A stretch of DNA of 64,000 nucleotides from Halogranum gelatinilyticum (GCF_900103715.1 NZ_FNHL01000001.1:310001-374000); one strand, 5' to 3'. Numbered from the stretch's first letter, positions 8,086 through 17,502 are shown. The notes: generated from the sequence alone by a model not told the origin. A program made the numbers and translations.

Positions 8086-8316
8086 CTACTCCGTGAGCGG
8101 GAGCAGGATACCGAAGAGGAACGGCGAGACGAGCGCGATGGCGACGCCGATCATCTCCATATCAGTGAAGAGGACCGACTCCCAGGCCGGGAGCGGACCG
8201 AAGAGTGCCGGGCCAGCGACGTGGCCGAGCGCGCCGAGCGCGAACAGGGCGACGCCGAAGGCGAAACTGGTCTTGGTCAAGCGTGGATAGTCGAGGTTAC
8301 CGTAGCGACCTGCCAT
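8086..8316 (-). CDS. Small two-helix membrane protein (DUF7860-like), copy A
   Basis: A 76-residue protein, ATG at 8316, beginning MAGRYGNLDYPRLTK. Two hydrophobic helices follow (about residues 18-38 and 50-72), ending in FGILLPLTE. It is clearly paralogous to the gene at 8679-8909, with the same length, the same RYGxxDYxRLTK start and the same PLTE end. No functional motif is apparent. I associate it with a haloarchaeal DUF7860 family. An AT-rich TATATCC stretch about 25 bases upstream (8340-8348) may be the TATA region. Function unknown. Confidence 0.8.
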   Translation of the reverse strand: MAGRYGNLDYPRLTKTSFAFGVALFALGALGHVAGPALFGPLPAWESVLFTDMEMIGVAIALVSPFLFGILLPLTE

Positions 8317-8394
8317 GACTGAGCGTACTTCGGTGGCGATTATATCCTTTTTGAGAGCGAAAGACTCACAACCGCCGACCGTGCTCCTCGGAGT

Positions 8395-8652
8395 ATGTAC
8401 GAACTGTTGGTGGAGACGATGCCGGAATTCGTGGCGATCGCGTTCTTCACGGTCGGCGCGGGCGCGCTCTCGTCGCTCGGCCTCTATCTCGAAGAACTCG
8501 CCCTCGAGACGCTCGCGGCCGGCCAGACCACGCTCGGTCTCTGGTTCGCCTGCTTCGGACTGGTGGCGTTCTACTTCGGGCTGTATCTGTTCGGCTACTC
8601 CGAACTCCTGCCGCGCGTGAGCAGCTATCTCGACCCCGACACGACGCGATAA
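8395..8652 (+). CDS. Small membrane protein between two paralogous genes
   Basis: An 85-residue plus-strand protein. ATG 8395 opens MYELLVETMPEFVAIAFF, with hydrophobic segments at about 11-35 and 44-68 and an ending in SSYLDPDTTR. It is probably an inner-membrane protein with two helices. It lies between, and opposite in orientation to, the duplicated DUF7860-like genes. I recall similar haloarchaeal proteins but no function. The shared upstream AT-rich tract (8338-8350) could serve both this gene and the divergent copy A. Confidence 0.72.
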   Translation: MYELLVETMPEFVAIAFFTVGAGALSSLGLYLEELALETLAAGQTTLGLWFACFGLVAFYFGLYLFGYSELLPRVSSYLDPDTTR

Positions 8653-8678
8653 GAGACTGTAATCCGTTTTTCGGCCGA

Positions 8679-8909
8679 CTACTCCGTGAGCGGCAGCACG
8701 ATTCCGAAGAGGAAGGGCGCGGCGAACGCGAGCGCGACACCGAGCAGTTCGAGTTCGACGAGGAACGCCAGCGTCCATCCGGCGACGCCACCGAACATCG
8801 CGGCAGCGGCGGCCTCACAGAGGCTCCCCAGGGCGAAGAGGCTGACACCGACGGCGACGCCACCTTTCGTCAGTCGGTGGTAGTCGCGGTCCCCGTAACG
8901 CCCGGTCAT
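8679..8909 (-). CDS. Small two-helix membrane protein (DUF7860-like), copy B
   Basis: A 76-residue paralogue of the protein at 8086-8316: MTGRYGDRDYHRLTK start, two hydrophobic helices and FLFGIVLPLTE at the end. The middle of the protein differs most (Ala/Gly-rich with an acidic ELELLG), while both termini are conserved, which suggests that the ends carry the functional contacts. The two copies flank a plus-strand membrane gene. A duplication followed by divergence is the simplest history. Function unknown. Confidence 0.8.
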   Translation of the reverse strand: MTGRYGDRDYHRLTKGGVAVGVSLFALGSLCEAAAAAMFGGVAGWTLAFLVELELLGVALAFAAPFLFGIVLPLTE

Positions 8910-8963
8910 CTGTTCCGTTCTGTGTGCGTCTCTCCTAAAACCGTTGTGAGACGTGTCCTGTCC

Positions 8964-9824
8964 TCAGAGCGCGTCGGCGACGCTCCCGGCGACGGAGACC
9001 GTCGAGACGTCGCGCTCGATGGTGTCGGTGCCGTAGAGTCCGGCGACGCCCGCCGAAGCGAGTTTCGTCCGCGCGTTGGCGGCGAGTAGCGGGTGGACGC
9101 AGGTGACGTAGACCCGGCCGACACCCCGCTGATGCAGCACTTCGATGGACTCGCTCATCGTCGACCCGGTGGCGATGATGTCGTCGACGAGGACGACGTC
9201 TCGTCCCTCGACGCTCGCGTCGCTCGGGCTGATCTCGACTGCACCCGTCTCGTAGTCGCGCTCCTTCTCGAAGTAGTCGGTGTCGCCCGCGCCGTAGGCG
9301 TCGCGGACGGTCTCGGCGAGTTCGACGGCACCCGCGTCGGGCGAGAGGAAGAGCGGGTCGGCGAGTTTCGGCGGCAGCGGGTCGGCGAGCGCGGGCGCGG
9401 CGTCGACGTTCTCACAGGGGACGTCGAAGAACTCGGAAATCCCCGGCTCGTGGGGGTTGACGAGCAGCACGCGGTCCGTCCCGGTGCTGACGGCCTTGGC
9501 GACGGCGCGGGCGGAGACGGGCTGGCCGGGCTTGAACGCCGAGTCCTGTCGCGCGTAGCCCATGTAGGGGATGACGGTCACGACCTCGTTGACCCCGGCC
9601 TCGCGGGCGGCGTCCTGCAGCTGGAGCAGTTCGAGGTGGGCGTCGCTGGTCGTGGTCGAGGCGACGACGACGGCGCGCTCGGGTGTCTCCTCGGCGAGTG
9701 CGTCGGCGGCGGCGAGGAGTTCGCCGTCGGGGAAGGTACGGTACTCGGCTGTCGCCAGCGGTTCGCCGGTAGCCTCGGCGAGTGCCGCGGCGAGTGCCTG
9801 TGAGGTGGAGCCGGGCAGTATCAT
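8964..9824 (-). CDS. prs: Ribose-phosphate pyrophosphokinase
   Basis: A 286-residue PRPP synthetase making phosphoribosyl pyrophosphate from ribose 5-phosphate and ATP for nucleotide, His and Trp biosynthesis. Visible: MILPGSTSQ start, FPDGE, YMGYARQD (ATP/flexible-loop region), LVNPHEP, and the PRPP-binding signature VVLVDDIIATGSTM. Length fits the short archaeal class. ATG 9824 is chosen over an in-frame GTG 12 bases upstream because homologues begin at MILPG-like sequence. rpiA, which supplies its substrate, is at 58952-59638 and not linked. Confidence 0.96.
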   Translation of the reverse strand: MILPGSTSQALAAALAEATGEPLATAEYRTFPDGELLAAADALAEETPERAVVVASTTTSDAHLELLQLQDAAREAGVNEVVTVIPYMGYARQDSAFKPGQPVSARAVAKAVSTGTDRVLLVNPHEPGISEFFDVPCENVDAAPALADPLPPKLADPLFLSPDAGAVELAETVRDAYGAGDTDYFEKERDYETGAVEISPSDASVEGRDVVLVDDIIATGSTMSESIEVLHQRGVGRVYVTCVHPLLAANARTKLASAGVAGLYGTDTIERDVSTVSVAGSVADAL

Positions 9825-9914
9825 AGTCGAGGCCACGACGTTCGGCGTTAAACCGGTTTTCGTTGCCCGTGCGTGCGAGAACCGTTCGCGCGGGGTCGCG
9901 ACGGGCCGCGCCGA

Positions 9915-10775
9915 TTACCGGACGGCGAGTCCCGCCACGCCACGAACCCCGAGGACCTGCGTCTGCCAGCCGTCGCCGGCGTCGACGAGGAGGGTACCAG
10001 CCTCGGTCACGGCGAAGACCGCGCCGGGCGCGTAGGCGACGTCGACGACGGGGTCGTCGGTCGGCAGGTCGGCTTCCTGCCACTCGTCGTCGACCTTCGC
10101 GTAGACCGTCGTCCCCGCGATGGCGTGGGCGCGCTCGAAGCCGTCGCCCGAGACGGACCGGAAGACGCCGTCGAGGACGTCCATCCAGCCGTTGCCGAGC
10201 GTGTAGAGTGACTCGCCTGTCGCTGCCAGCGGAACGCCGCGACCGGCCACGTCGCGCACGTCGTCGAGACCAGCATGAGAGAGGTCGCCGTCGCCGACGC
10301 GGTAGACGCCGTCGGCGGCGGCCACGAGCGGGCCGTCGATGGCGCGGACGGTCTCGACGTGGCCGAGCGTCTGCCACGCCAGTTTCTCGGCGGCGTCGGC
10401 GTCGGCCGCATCGAGGTCGGTGAGGTCGACCTCGTCGGCTCGTTCGGGGTCGTAGCGGGCCACCCAGCCGTCCTCGTTGGCCGCGAGGAGGTCACCGTCG
10501 TGGAAGCCGACGGCGACGGCGGGGCCGAAGCCGGTCGGCTCGAACTCCTCGTCGCCGACTGCGAGGTCGACGTCCTCGTCGGTGGCGACGGCGACACGCT
10601 CGCCTTCGGCGGCGATTGCGCGGGCGGTACAGCGGTGGGCGAGGCCGAACTCGCCGACGCGGTCGCCGGAGACGTCGACGGCGACGACGCCGAGTTCGCT
10701 GGCGACGAAGACCTCCACCTTCCCCGCCTTGTCGCTGTAGACACGCTTCTCCTCGATGGTGTCGTCGTTGGGCAT
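9915..10775 (-). CDS. HVO_0234-type beta-propeller protein
   Basis: A 286-residue protein of short beta-strand repeats: LGVVAVDVSGDRVGEFG, AIAAEGERVAVATDEDV, VAVGFHDGDLLAANEDG, AIDGPLVAAADGVYRVGDG, DVAYAPGAVFAVTEAG and so on. This gives roughly six to seven blades, each with a conserved hydrophobic strand followed by acidic or Gly turns. It matches my memory of the NCBI family named HVO_0234 beta-propeller. No signal peptide is seen, so it is likely a cytoplasmic scaffold or binding protein. ATG 10775 opens MPNDDTIEEKRVYSDKAG. It follows prs on the same strand, about 90 bases away from it. No enzymatic residues are evident. Confidence 0.82.
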   Translation of the reverse strand: MPNDDTIEEKRVYSDKAGKVEVFVASELGVVAVDVSGDRVGEFGLAHRCTARAIAAEGERVAVATDEDVDLAVGDEEFEPTGFGPAVAVGFHDGDLLAANEDGWVARYDPERADEVDLTDLDAADADAAEKLAWQTLGHVETVRAIDGPLVAAADGVYRVGDGDLSHAGLDDVRDVAGRGVPLAATGESLYTLGNGWMDVLDGVFRSVSGDGFERAHAIAGTTVYAKVDDEWQEADLPTDDPVVDVAYAPGAVFAVTEAGTLLVDAGDGWQTQVLGVRGVAGLAVR

Positions 10776-10886
10776 TGCGAGCGAATTCACGTCGCTCGCG
10801 CGAAAACCTTCCGGCAGCCGCGTCGGCAGACTCGAGTCGGATGGAAAACGGACGGATTGACATGGGCGACCCGCCAACGGGGTCGT

Positions 10887-11519
10887 ATGCCTCCCGAAGA
10901 GAGTCTCCTCTCGCGGTTCCTCCATACGAAGTCGGGACCGCTCATGGTCCTCCGCGAGACGCTCAGTACCGTCCTCCTCGTCGCGCTCGTCGGCCTGCTG
11001 CTCTTCTCGGTCAGCGGCCTCTGGCCGCCGATGGTCGCCGTCGAGAGCGGCAGCATGCAGCCGAACATGGTCCGCGGTGACCTCGTCTTCCTCACCGAAC
11101 CGGGGCGGTTCGCTCCCAGCGCGGCGGTCGGCGAGACGGGCATCGCGACGACGGAGAGTGCCGCTGCGGCCGGGTCCGGCGGGACGTTCGGCGTCGCTGG
11201 CTCGGTCGTCGTCTACGATACACCCAGCCACCCCTCGCCCATCATCCACCGGGCACGCTTCTGGGTCGACGAGGGCGAGAACTGGTACGACGAAGCCGAC
11301 AAACGCTACATCAGCGCCGAGAACTGCGAGGAACTGCTGAACTGTCCGGCTCCCAACGCGGGCTTCGTCACCAAGGGCGACGCGAACAATCGGTACGACC
11401 AGGCCAACGGGCTGGCCGAACCGGTGCGGCCCGCGGAGGTCCGGGGACTCGCTCGCTTCAGGATTCCGGCTCTCGGCTGTATCCGGCTCGGCTTCGGGCC
11501 GAACAGCTGTTTCGCCTAA
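10887..11519 (+). CDS. sec11: Type I signal peptidase (archaeal Sec11-like)
   Basis: A 210-residue membrane protease that removes signal peptides from Sec-exported proteins. One transmembrane helix (about residues 23-45, TVLLVALVGLLLFSV) precedes the catalytic serine motif ESGSMQPNM. The archaeal His-containing block (PIIHRARFWVDEG) and the Asp region (FVTKGDANNRYD) follow, consistent with a Ser-His-Asp mechanism as in eukaryotic Sec11. ATG 10887 is preferred: the long in-frame extension upstream is only the antisense of the propeller gene. A Gly-rich insert (AAAGSGGTFG) sits before the His block. It ends 2 bases from the convergent SWIM gene. Confidence 0.93.
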   Translation: MPPEESLLSRFLHTKSGPLMVLRETLSTVLLVALVGLLLFSVSGLWPPMVAVESGSMQPNMVRGDLVFLTEPGRFAPSAAVGETGIATTESAAAAGSGGTFGVAGSVVVYDTPSHPSPIIHRARFWVDEGENWYDEADKRYISAENCEELLNCPAPNAGFVTKGDANNRYDQANGLAEPVRPAEVRGLARFRIPALGCIRLGFGPNSCFA

Positions 11520-11521
11520 CG

Positions 11522-11944
11522 TCAGAGGAACTCGCGGACTTCGGAGTACCACATATCGTGGTGGTCGACCTCGCCTAACGCCTCGGCGACGTCGACGGCG
11601 AGGACGTGCCAACACCGCTGGTCGGGGTCCTCGGGGTCGAGGTTGTAGGAGCTGTCCTTACAGGTGCAGCCGCCGCCCTCGACGACGTACTCGTCGTCGT
11701 AGCCGACGACGACGGTGAAGTCGCGGTACTCCTTCACGCGCTTTTCGGAGACGGCCTCCAGCGCGCGCATCCCGCGGTTGCCGTGGGTGGAGACGATGGT
11801 GTCGACTATCGACGGGGTGAGCTTGCCCGCCTCGCGGAGCGCCGCTCGCCAGTCGTCTCCCTCGGTCACGGGCGGTGGTTTCGGGGGCGCTGACAAAACA
11901 GGTTCGGTGCTAGAGGTTCGTGCCGGGTTCGGGTCTCGGCTCAT
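11522..11944 (-). CDS. SWIM zinc-finger protein
   Basis: A 140-residue protein with a C-terminal SWIM signature CTCKDSSYN...CWH (CxCxnCxH, residues about 93-114). SWIM domains bind zinc and usually mediate DNA or protein interaction; in archaea they occur in small proteins linked to recombination (the Shu/Sws1 relationship) and in unknowns. The N-terminal part is a Pro/Ser-rich leader; helices follow (SIVDTIVSTHGNRGMRALEAV). It is convergent with the signal peptidase gene (2 bases between stops). Role not known. Confidence 0.85.
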   Translation of the reverse strand: MSRDPNPARTSSTEPVLSAPPKPPPVTEGDDWRAALREAGKLTPSIVDTIVSTHGNRGMRALEAVSEKRVKEYRDFTVVVGYDDEYVVEGGGCTCKDSSYNLDPEDPDQRCWHVLAVDVAEALGEVDHHDMWYSEVREFL

Positions 11945-12519
11945 GCTCTGGAACTCGAACCGCTCGTCTGGTGTGCTCTCCGAGATGCAGGCTACTCAGC
12001 AAAGCCCTCGCGCTTTGCATATCCACCAGGTCCACACAGCACCGCGCCGATCCTCCCCCATGTGGGCGCGCCGTCGCGCGCCCAGTGCCCGTGGATTGGC
12101 CAACCGGTATGGCGCGTGGCTTCGCGCCGTCTTGTCGGCGCGAGCCACTCGTGCGAGGGACGACTGAGTGAGCGAAGCGAACGAAGGAGTCGGCTGGGGA
12201 GGGTGTGGCTGCTGGGGGCGGGATTGAAAGGGGACGCGTTGTCGACGAAGGAAGGCGACGCAAGCACCGCAGGAGCGAACGAAGTGAGCGACGAGGAGCG
12301 CGGCGAGCCTCCCGAGTCGACAGCGCGTGGGCTTTCAGAGTGTACTCTGCGTCGACACCAACATAGAGAAAGACCGCGTGGGCTTTCGAAGAGTCCACAC
12401 ACCAATTCTCCCTACCGACTACCCGAGCGAAGAGACGTGGAAGACTCCACACTCACCCGACGAACCCGTATCAACCTCGTACCGGGCGACTTTTCGCCGT
12501 CGCCCCCAGTCCACGTCAC
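11945..12519. other. Long intergenic region (575 bp), no convincing gene
   Basis: No reading frame here has haloarchaeal codon character. It contains GAGCGAAG-type purine-rich words (around 12166-12190 and 12278-12300), a 13-bp direct repeat CGCGTGGGCTTTC at 12324-12336 and 12375-12387, and a near-palindrome AGAGT-GT-ACTCT at 12337-12348. It presumably holds the promoters of the SWIM gene (left end) and trm1 (right end). Confidence 0.6.
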
Positions 12520-13647
12520 ATGAACGTAAGCGAGGGCGGCGTCGACGTGGAGGTCCAGTCCTCCCGCGACGGTGCCAGCGAGGGCGCAGGCGACGGGGTG
12601 TTCTTCAACCCCACCCAGGAGTTGAACCGCGACGTCACGGTCGCGGCGCTCCGGGCCTACCAGGAGCGAGAACCCCGCGTCGAGACGTATCTGGACGCGA
12701 TGGCCGCGAGCGGCATCCGCGGCGTGCGTGCCGCCGCCGAGGGCTACGACGTGACCTGCGCCGACATCGACGAGGAGGCCGTCGCCCTCGCCGAGTCGAA
12801 CCTCGCGCGCAACGACCTGTCGGGTCGCGCGGTCGAGAAGGACGCCAACGTTCTGCTGCACGAGGAACTGTTCGACGTGGTCGACATCGACCCGTTCGGG
12901 ACGCCTATCCCCTTCGCCGACGCCGCCTTCGCCAACGCCCGCAACCTCGTCTGTGTCACCGCGACCGACACCGCGCCGCTCTGTGGCGCGCATCTCCAGA
13001 GCGGGATTCGGAAATACTCCACCGTCCCGCGCAACACCGACTACCACGCCGAGATGGGGCTTCGAGTACTGATCTCCGCGATGGTCCGCACGGCCGCCCG
13101 CTACGATGTCGCTGCCGTCCCGGTCCTCTCGCACGTCTCGCGACACTACGCCCGGACGTATCTCGAACTCGACCACCGCGCGACTCGCGCCGACGCGCTC
13201 GTCGAGCAGCTGGGCCACGTCTACCACTGCGAGGACTGTCTCTACCGCGAACACGAGGTCGGCCTGCATGCCCATCCCATCGAGACCTGCCCGCACTGTG
13301 AGGGCACCCGGATGCTCACCGCCGGACCCATCTGGCTTGGCGACATCGCCGATAGCGACTTCGCCCGCGCCGTCCACGACGAGGTGACCGACGACATGGG
13401 CGAGGCCAAGAAGGCCCGTCGGCTGCTCGACACCGTCGCCGACGAGCTGTCGACGCCGACGAACTACGACCAACACCGCCTCTGCAAGCAGTGGGGCGTC
13501 CCGGCCAACTCGATGGACGACTTCCTCGCGGACCTCCGTGCGGCGGGCTACGAGGCGAGCCACGCCCACTACTCCGGTACGTCGTTCAAGACCGACGCTA
13601 ACGTGGCCGAGATCTACGAGGCCGCGGCTCCCGAGAAGGACACGTAG
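12520..13647 (+). CDS. trm1: tRNA (guanine26-N2)-dimethyltransferase
   Basis: A 375-residue SAM-dependent enzyme that forms N2,N2-dimethylguanosine at tRNA position 26. The hallmark [12 protein letters not shown] is near the N terminus; the SAM-binding [16 protein letters not shown] and catalytic [11 protein letters not shown] (class I MTase motif IV of the Trm1 family) follow. A zinc-binding CEDC...CPHC pair (about residues 232-265) and a C-terminal winged-helix-like region complete it. Length matches archaeal Trm1. The ATG follows a long intergenic region, and no neighbour is clearly linked functionally. Confidence 0.96.
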   Translation: MNVSEGGVDVEVQSSRDGASEGAGDGVFFNPTQELNRDVTVAALRAYQEREPRVETYLDAMAASGIRGVRAAAEGYDVTCADIDEEAVALAESNLARNDLSGRAVEKDANVLLHEELFDVVDIDPFGTPIPFADAAFANARNLVCVTATDTAPLCGAHLQSGIRKYSTVPRNTDYHAEMGLRVLISAMVRTAARYDVAAVPVLSHVSRHYARTYLELDHRATRADALVEQLGHVYHCEDCLYREHEVGLHAHPIETCPHCEGTRMLTAGPIWLGDIADSDFARAVHDEVTDDMGEAKKARRLLDTVADELSTPTNYDQHRLCKQWGVPANSMDDFLADLRAAGYEASHAHYSGTSFKTDANVAEIYEAAAPEKDT

Positions 13648-13705
13648 ACCGCCGAATCCCCGGGCAGCCGCCGGTTACTTATAACAACGCGGCGAACAGT
13701 TCGGC

Positions 13706-14974
13706 GTGTCATCAGTCTCCCTCTCCAGTCCCGCGGACGTCCTCTCGGTCGGTCGGACCGTCCTGCAGACGATCAAAGAGCGCGAGGTGACGTTCATGGC
13801 GGCGAGTATCTCCTACTACTCGTTCGTCTCGTTGATTCCGCTGCTCGTGCTCGCGGTCATCGTCGCCATCTTCGTCGGCGGCGACACACTGAAGGCCGAT
13901 ATCCTCTCCTACGCCGAGACCAACCTCCCCGCTGGCTTCGACCTCATCCGGGGGGCACTCGAAGCCGAGACCGCACAGGGCGGGCTCGGCCTCGTCAGCC
14001 TGGCCCTCACGCTGTGGGGCGCGCTCAAGATCTTCCGCGGCGTCGACGTCGCCTTCTCGCGCATCTACGGCTCGGAGGCGGGAAGCATACTGGACCAGGT
14101 CCGTGACGGGCTCGTCGTCCTCGGTGCCATCGGTCTCGGCGTCGCCGGTATCGGCGTGCTGACCTCGGTGATGGCGCTCGTCGACCTTCCCTTCGTCGAC
14201 CTCATCAGTCCGGTCATCCTGCTCACGACGCTCTGTGTCGCCTTCTTCCCGTTCTACTACGTGCTCCCCGACGTCGGGGCGTCGCCGAGAGAGGCACTGC
14301 CGGGGACGATCTTCGCGGCCGTCGGCTGGACGCTCTTGGGGACCGGTTTCGGTATCTACGCAGGCTCGACCTCGGGTGGCGAAGCCGGCGGGGCGGCCGC
14401 TGTCGGCGCGATCCTCCTCCTCCTGACCTACTTCTACTTCTCTGGCATGTTACTCCTCACCGGCGCGGTCGTCAACGCGGTTATCGGCGGACGGGTCGTA
14501 GACCGGCAGGTACAACAGCCCGCGGGGAGACAGTTCGGACAGACGGATATGAGTGAGGAGGACGGCACCGAGACCACACGCCGCGACGTCGAACCGGCCG
14601 GAGCACCGGACATCAACGAACTCGAAGACCGCATCGAGGAGCTACAGGCCGACCTGGCCGCCTTCGAGCGCGACGTCGACGACCGCACGGTCAAGAAACC
14701 CGAACTCGAGTCGGAGATGAAGCGGTACGTCCGCGCGAAGATGCGCCGGGGCCACGCCCGCGGCTGGGGTCCCTATCTCGTCCTCCTCTACGGGACGGTG
14801 CTGACGCTCGGGGCCTTCTTCACCTTCCAGAACGGCCTGCTCGCCATCGCGGCCATGCTCATCATCTTCCTGTCGACGCTGGGTCTCTATGCCCTCTTCA
14901 TCATGGTCGGTCTCGGCCTGAACCTCCTCAGCGTCCCCGCGAAAGCGGCCGGAAAGGTCCGCGAGAAACGGTAG
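13706..14974 (+). CDS. YihY/virulence-factor-BrkB-family membrane protein
   Basis: A 422-residue integral membrane protein, GTG start 13706. The N-terminal ~270 residues carry six hydrophobic helices with the family blocks FMAASISYYSFVSLIPLL, GALKIFRGVDVAFSRIYG and LLTYFYFSGMLLLTGAVVNA. This family was once annotated ribonuclease BN, which is wrong. A soluble acidic segment with a short coiled coil follows (INELEDRIEELQADLAAFE, about 305-325), then two C-terminal helices (about 355-410), an extension typical of haloarchaeal members. Role in the cell is not established; transport is often assumed. Confidence 0.87.
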   Translation: MSSVSLSSPADVLSVGRTVLQTIKEREVTFMAASISYYSFVSLIPLLVLAVIVAIFVGGDTLKADILSYAETNLPAGFDLIRGALEAETAQGGLGLVSLALTLWGALKIFRGVDVAFSRIYGSEAGSILDQVRDGLVVLGAIGLGVAGIGVLTSVMALVDLPFVDLISPVILLTTLCVAFFPFYYVLPDVGASPREALPGTIFAAVGWTLLGTGFGIYAGSTSGGEAGGAAAVGAILLLLTYFYFSGMLLLTGAVVNAVIGGRVVDRQVQQPAGRQFGQTDMSEEDGTETTRRDVEPAGAPDINELEDRIEELQADLAAFERDVDDRTVKKPELESEMKRYVRAKMRRGHARGWGPYLVLLYGTVLTLGAFFTFQNGLLAIAAMLIIFLSTLGLYALFIMVGLGLNLLSVPAKAAGKVREKR

Positions 14975-15036
14975 TCGCCGCCGCGCACGTCCCTCGCGTT
15001 CACTCCACTTACACCACCTCTCACCACCTCTCTCCC

Positions 15037-15957
15037 ATGCGCGGACTCGGCATCTCCGAACTCTTCGCCGCCACGCCCGACGTGCTCGTCCTCGTCTTCG
15101 CGCTCCTCACGCAACTCGGCGACCCGTGGTTCCTCCTCGTCCTCGTCGTCCTTCTGTACTGGCTCGCTCCCGCCTCTCTCACCGCCGAGCCGCGCCGCAC
15201 AGGCGCGCTTCTCGTCGGTCTCGCGCTCGGCGCGCTCCTCCTGACGGTCGCTCTCAAGAGTTTCTTCAGCCTGCCGCGGCCGCCCGGCGCGGCGTCGGCG
15301 ACGCCGCCCGCGTGGCTTCCCGCACTCGTCGCCCCCGTCTTCGAGAACGTCGCGACCGGGACGGGCTTCGGCTTCCCCAGCGGCCACGCCATCGGTACCA
15401 CTGTCGTCTACGGCGGGCTCGCGACGCTCCTCGACGTGTGGAACCGTCGCCGCCGCGTCGCTGCCGCCGCGACCGTCGTCGCCGTCGTCGGTCTCTCGCG
15501 GCTCGTCCTCGGCGTCCACTACGGCGTCGACATCGTCGTCGGCGTCGCGGTCGGACTCGCGTTCCTCGTCGGCGCGCTCAGGGTCGCCGACGGCCGACCC
15601 GACCGCCTCTTCGGCGTCGTCGCCGCCGTCGGTCTCCTCGCGCTCGTCGCCGCCGCGGTCGGTGGCCACGCCGCGGAAGTCCGTGACGCGGTCGCCGGTC
15701 TCGGTGGGGCACTCGGCGGACTGGTCGCACTCCGGCGTGTCGGTCCCGACGAATTCGCCGAGATCGTCGGAGTCGCCCAAGTCGCCGACACGCCGATGTC
15801 ACCGGCCGTGGCCGTCGTCGGTCTCGCCGTCACGGGCGGACTCTGGGCGGGGGCGGCGGCGGTGCAGCCGACGCTGCCGGTCACGTTCGTCGTCGTCGCG
15901 GTCGCCGTCGCAGTCGTCGTCGCCTATCCGCGGCTGGTGGCCGTCGTGCGTCGGTAG
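15037..15957 (+). CDS. PAP2-superfamily membrane phosphatase
   Basis: A 306-residue polytopic membrane protein with the three acid-phosphatase motifs: KSFFSLPRP (C1), PSGHAIG (C2) and SRLVLGVHYGVDIVVG (C3, with catalytic His and Asp). Such enzymes dephosphorylate lipid phosphates or polyprenyl pyrophosphates at the outer membrane face, recycling lipid carriers for glycosylation. The C-terminal ~110 residues add further hydrophobic helices of low complexity. It is the third plus-strand gene in a row but is separated by about 60 bases from the YihY gene. Substrate unknown. Confidence 0.9.
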   Translation: MRGLGISELFAATPDVLVLVFALLTQLGDPWFLLVLVVLLYWLAPASLTAEPRRTGALLVGLALGALLLTVALKSFFSLPRPPGAASATPPAWLPALVAPVFENVATGTGFGFPSGHAIGTTVVYGGLATLLDVWNRRRRVAAAATVVAVVGLSRLVLGVHYGVDIVVGVAVGLAFLVGALRVADGRPDRLFGVVAAVGLLALVAAAVGGHAAEVRDAVAGLGGALGGLVALRRVGPDEFAEIVGVAQVADTPMSPAVAVVGLAVTGGLWAGAAAVQPTLPVTFVVVAVAVAVVVAYPRLVAVVRR

Positions 15958-16062
15958 CTGCGTGTGGCTCCGTGTTGCGCTGGAGACGGCCGTCCCGAGC
16001 GACGATAGCCGTGGCTCGCGGCGGAGTCGACGATAAAAAAGGCGGTTCTGAAGCGAGCCGAG

Positions 16063-17427
16063 TTAGAACTTCTCGAGGTACTGGTCGAGTTCCCACTGCG
16101 AGACGTCGATGCGGAACTCGTCGTACTCCTGGCTCTTGGCTTCGACGAACTTCTCGTAGACGTGTTCGCCGAGTGCGTCCTGGACGACCTCGTCGGATTC
16201 GAGAGCCGTGATGGCCTCGCCGAGGTTCGACGGGAGCGTCTCGATGCCGTACTCTTCGCGCTTCTCTTCGTCGAACTCGTAGATGTTCTCGCGGACCGGG
16301 TCGGGTGCTTCGAGACCCTTGTCGATGCCGTCGAGACCGGCGTGGATGAGCGCGGCGAAGGCGAGATACGGGTTACACGACGGGTCCGGGAAGCGAGCCT
16401 CGATACGGGAGGCTGCCGGGACGCGTGCGGCCGGCTTGCGGATGAGTGCCGAGCGGTTGCGGTCGGACCACGCGATGTAGACAGGTGCCTCGTAGCCGGG
16501 CACCAGCCGCTTGTAGCTGTTAACCGTCGGGTTGGTGACGGCGGCGAGCGCGGGCGCGTGCTCGAGGATACCGGCGAGGAACGAGTGGGCCGTGTCGCTC
16601 AGGTTGAACTCGTCGTCGTCGTCGTGGAACGCGTTCTCGCCGTCCTCGGTGAACAGCGAGATGTGCGTGTGCATCCCGGAGCCGTTGATGCGCGGGATCG
16701 GCTTCGGCATGAACGTCGCGTGCAGGTCGTGCTGCGCGGCGATGGCGCGGACGACCGTCCGGAAGGTCCCGACGTTGTCGGCCGTGGTCAGCGCGTCGTC
16801 GTACTCGAAGTTGATCTCGTGCTGCCCCTGGGCGACCTCGTGGTGGGAGGCCTCGATCTCGAAGCCCATCTGCTCGAGACCGTAGATGATGTCACGACGG
16901 ACGTCCGAGGCGAGGTCCTTCGGCGCGAGGTCGAAGTAGCCACCGGCGTCGTTGGTCTTCGTCGTCGCGCGACCCTCTTCGTCCTCTTCGAACAGGAAGA
17001 ACTCCGGCTCGGGGGCGGCGTTGACCTGATAGCCCATCTCTTCGGCGCGCTCGATGGCACCCTTCAGGATGGTCCGCGGGTCGCCCTCGAACGGCTCGCC
17101 CGTCGAGGTGTTGATAACGTCGCAGATGAGACGCGCCGAGCGGCCGTCGCGCCACGGGAGAATCGCGAACGTCGACGGGTCGGGCGTGAGACGCATGTCG
17201 GACTCCTGAATGCGTACGAACCCTTCGATGGAAGACCCGTCGAAGTAGATGCCTTCGGTGAACGCCTTCTCGGCCTGTGTGGCCGGGACGGCGACGTTTT
17301 TGACGGTGCCGAGGATGTCAGTAAACTGGAGGCGGAGGAAGTCGACATCCTTCTCTTCGATTTCGTCGACGACGGCCTGTGCTTCGGCACTGAGACCACC
17401 GTCGGGTGCTGTGTTTTCGTCCGTCAT
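16063..17427 (-). CDS. glnA: Glutamine synthetase (type I)
   Basis: A 454-residue enzyme making glutamine from glutamate, ammonia and ATP. Family blocks: [37 protein letters not shown] (metal ligands), [23 protein letters not shown] and [19 protein letters not shown]. No Tyr adenylylation site of the NLYDLP kind is evident. Start MTDEN at 17427 is chosen because the TATA box (TTTATA, 17459-17464) lies about 32 bases upstream; the longer frame to 17454 would begin upstream of the transcription start. lrp is divergent and probably regulates it. Confidence 0.97.
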   Translation of the reverse strand: MTDENTAPDGGLSAEAQAVVDEIEEKDVDFLRLQFTDILGTVKNVAVPATQAEKAFTEGIYFDGSSIEGFVRIQESDMRLTPDPSTFAILPWRDGRSARLICDVINTSTGEPFEGDPRTILKGAIERAEEMGYQVNAAPEPEFFLFEEDEEGRATTKTNDAGGYFDLAPKDLASDVRRDIIYGLEQMGFEIEASHHEVAQGQHEINFEYDDALTTADNVGTFRTVVRAIAAQHDLHATFMPKPIPRINGSGMHTHISLFTEDGENAFHDDDDEFNLSDTAHSFLAGILEHAPALAAVTNPTVNSYKRLVPGYEAPVYIAWSDRNRSALIRKPAARVPAASRIEARFPDPSCNPYLAFAALIHAGLDGIDKGLEAPDPVRENIYEFDEEKREEYGIETLPSNLGEAITALESDEVVQDALGEHVYEKFVEAKSQEYDEFRIDVSQWELDQYLEKF

Positions 17428-17458
17428 GTTCTGGACATTGGTTACCGAATACACCCAG

Positions 17459-17464
17459 TATAAA
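17459..17464 (-). promoter_or_regulatory. TATA box of glnA
   Basis: TTTATA on the minus strand, flanked by further A/T (ATAAAATC upstream), 32-37 bases ahead of the glnA ATG. Archaeal TATA boxes act about 25 bases upstream of transcription start, so the leader would be only about ten bases. Confidence 0.7.
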
Positions 17465-17502
17465 GATTTTATCGGCTAGTGCAAACCCCGCGGGTCGCTC
17501 AC

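Noticed and set aside
10275-10886. Upstream extension of the signal peptidase frame
   Set aside because: It lies antisense to the beta-propeller gene; ATG 10887 gives the normal signal peptidase length.
11945-12519. Possible short genes or a tRNA in the trm1 upstream gap
   Set aside because: Frames present lack haloarchaeal codon bias and no cloverleaf (GGTTCGA arm plus acceptor pairing) is visible.
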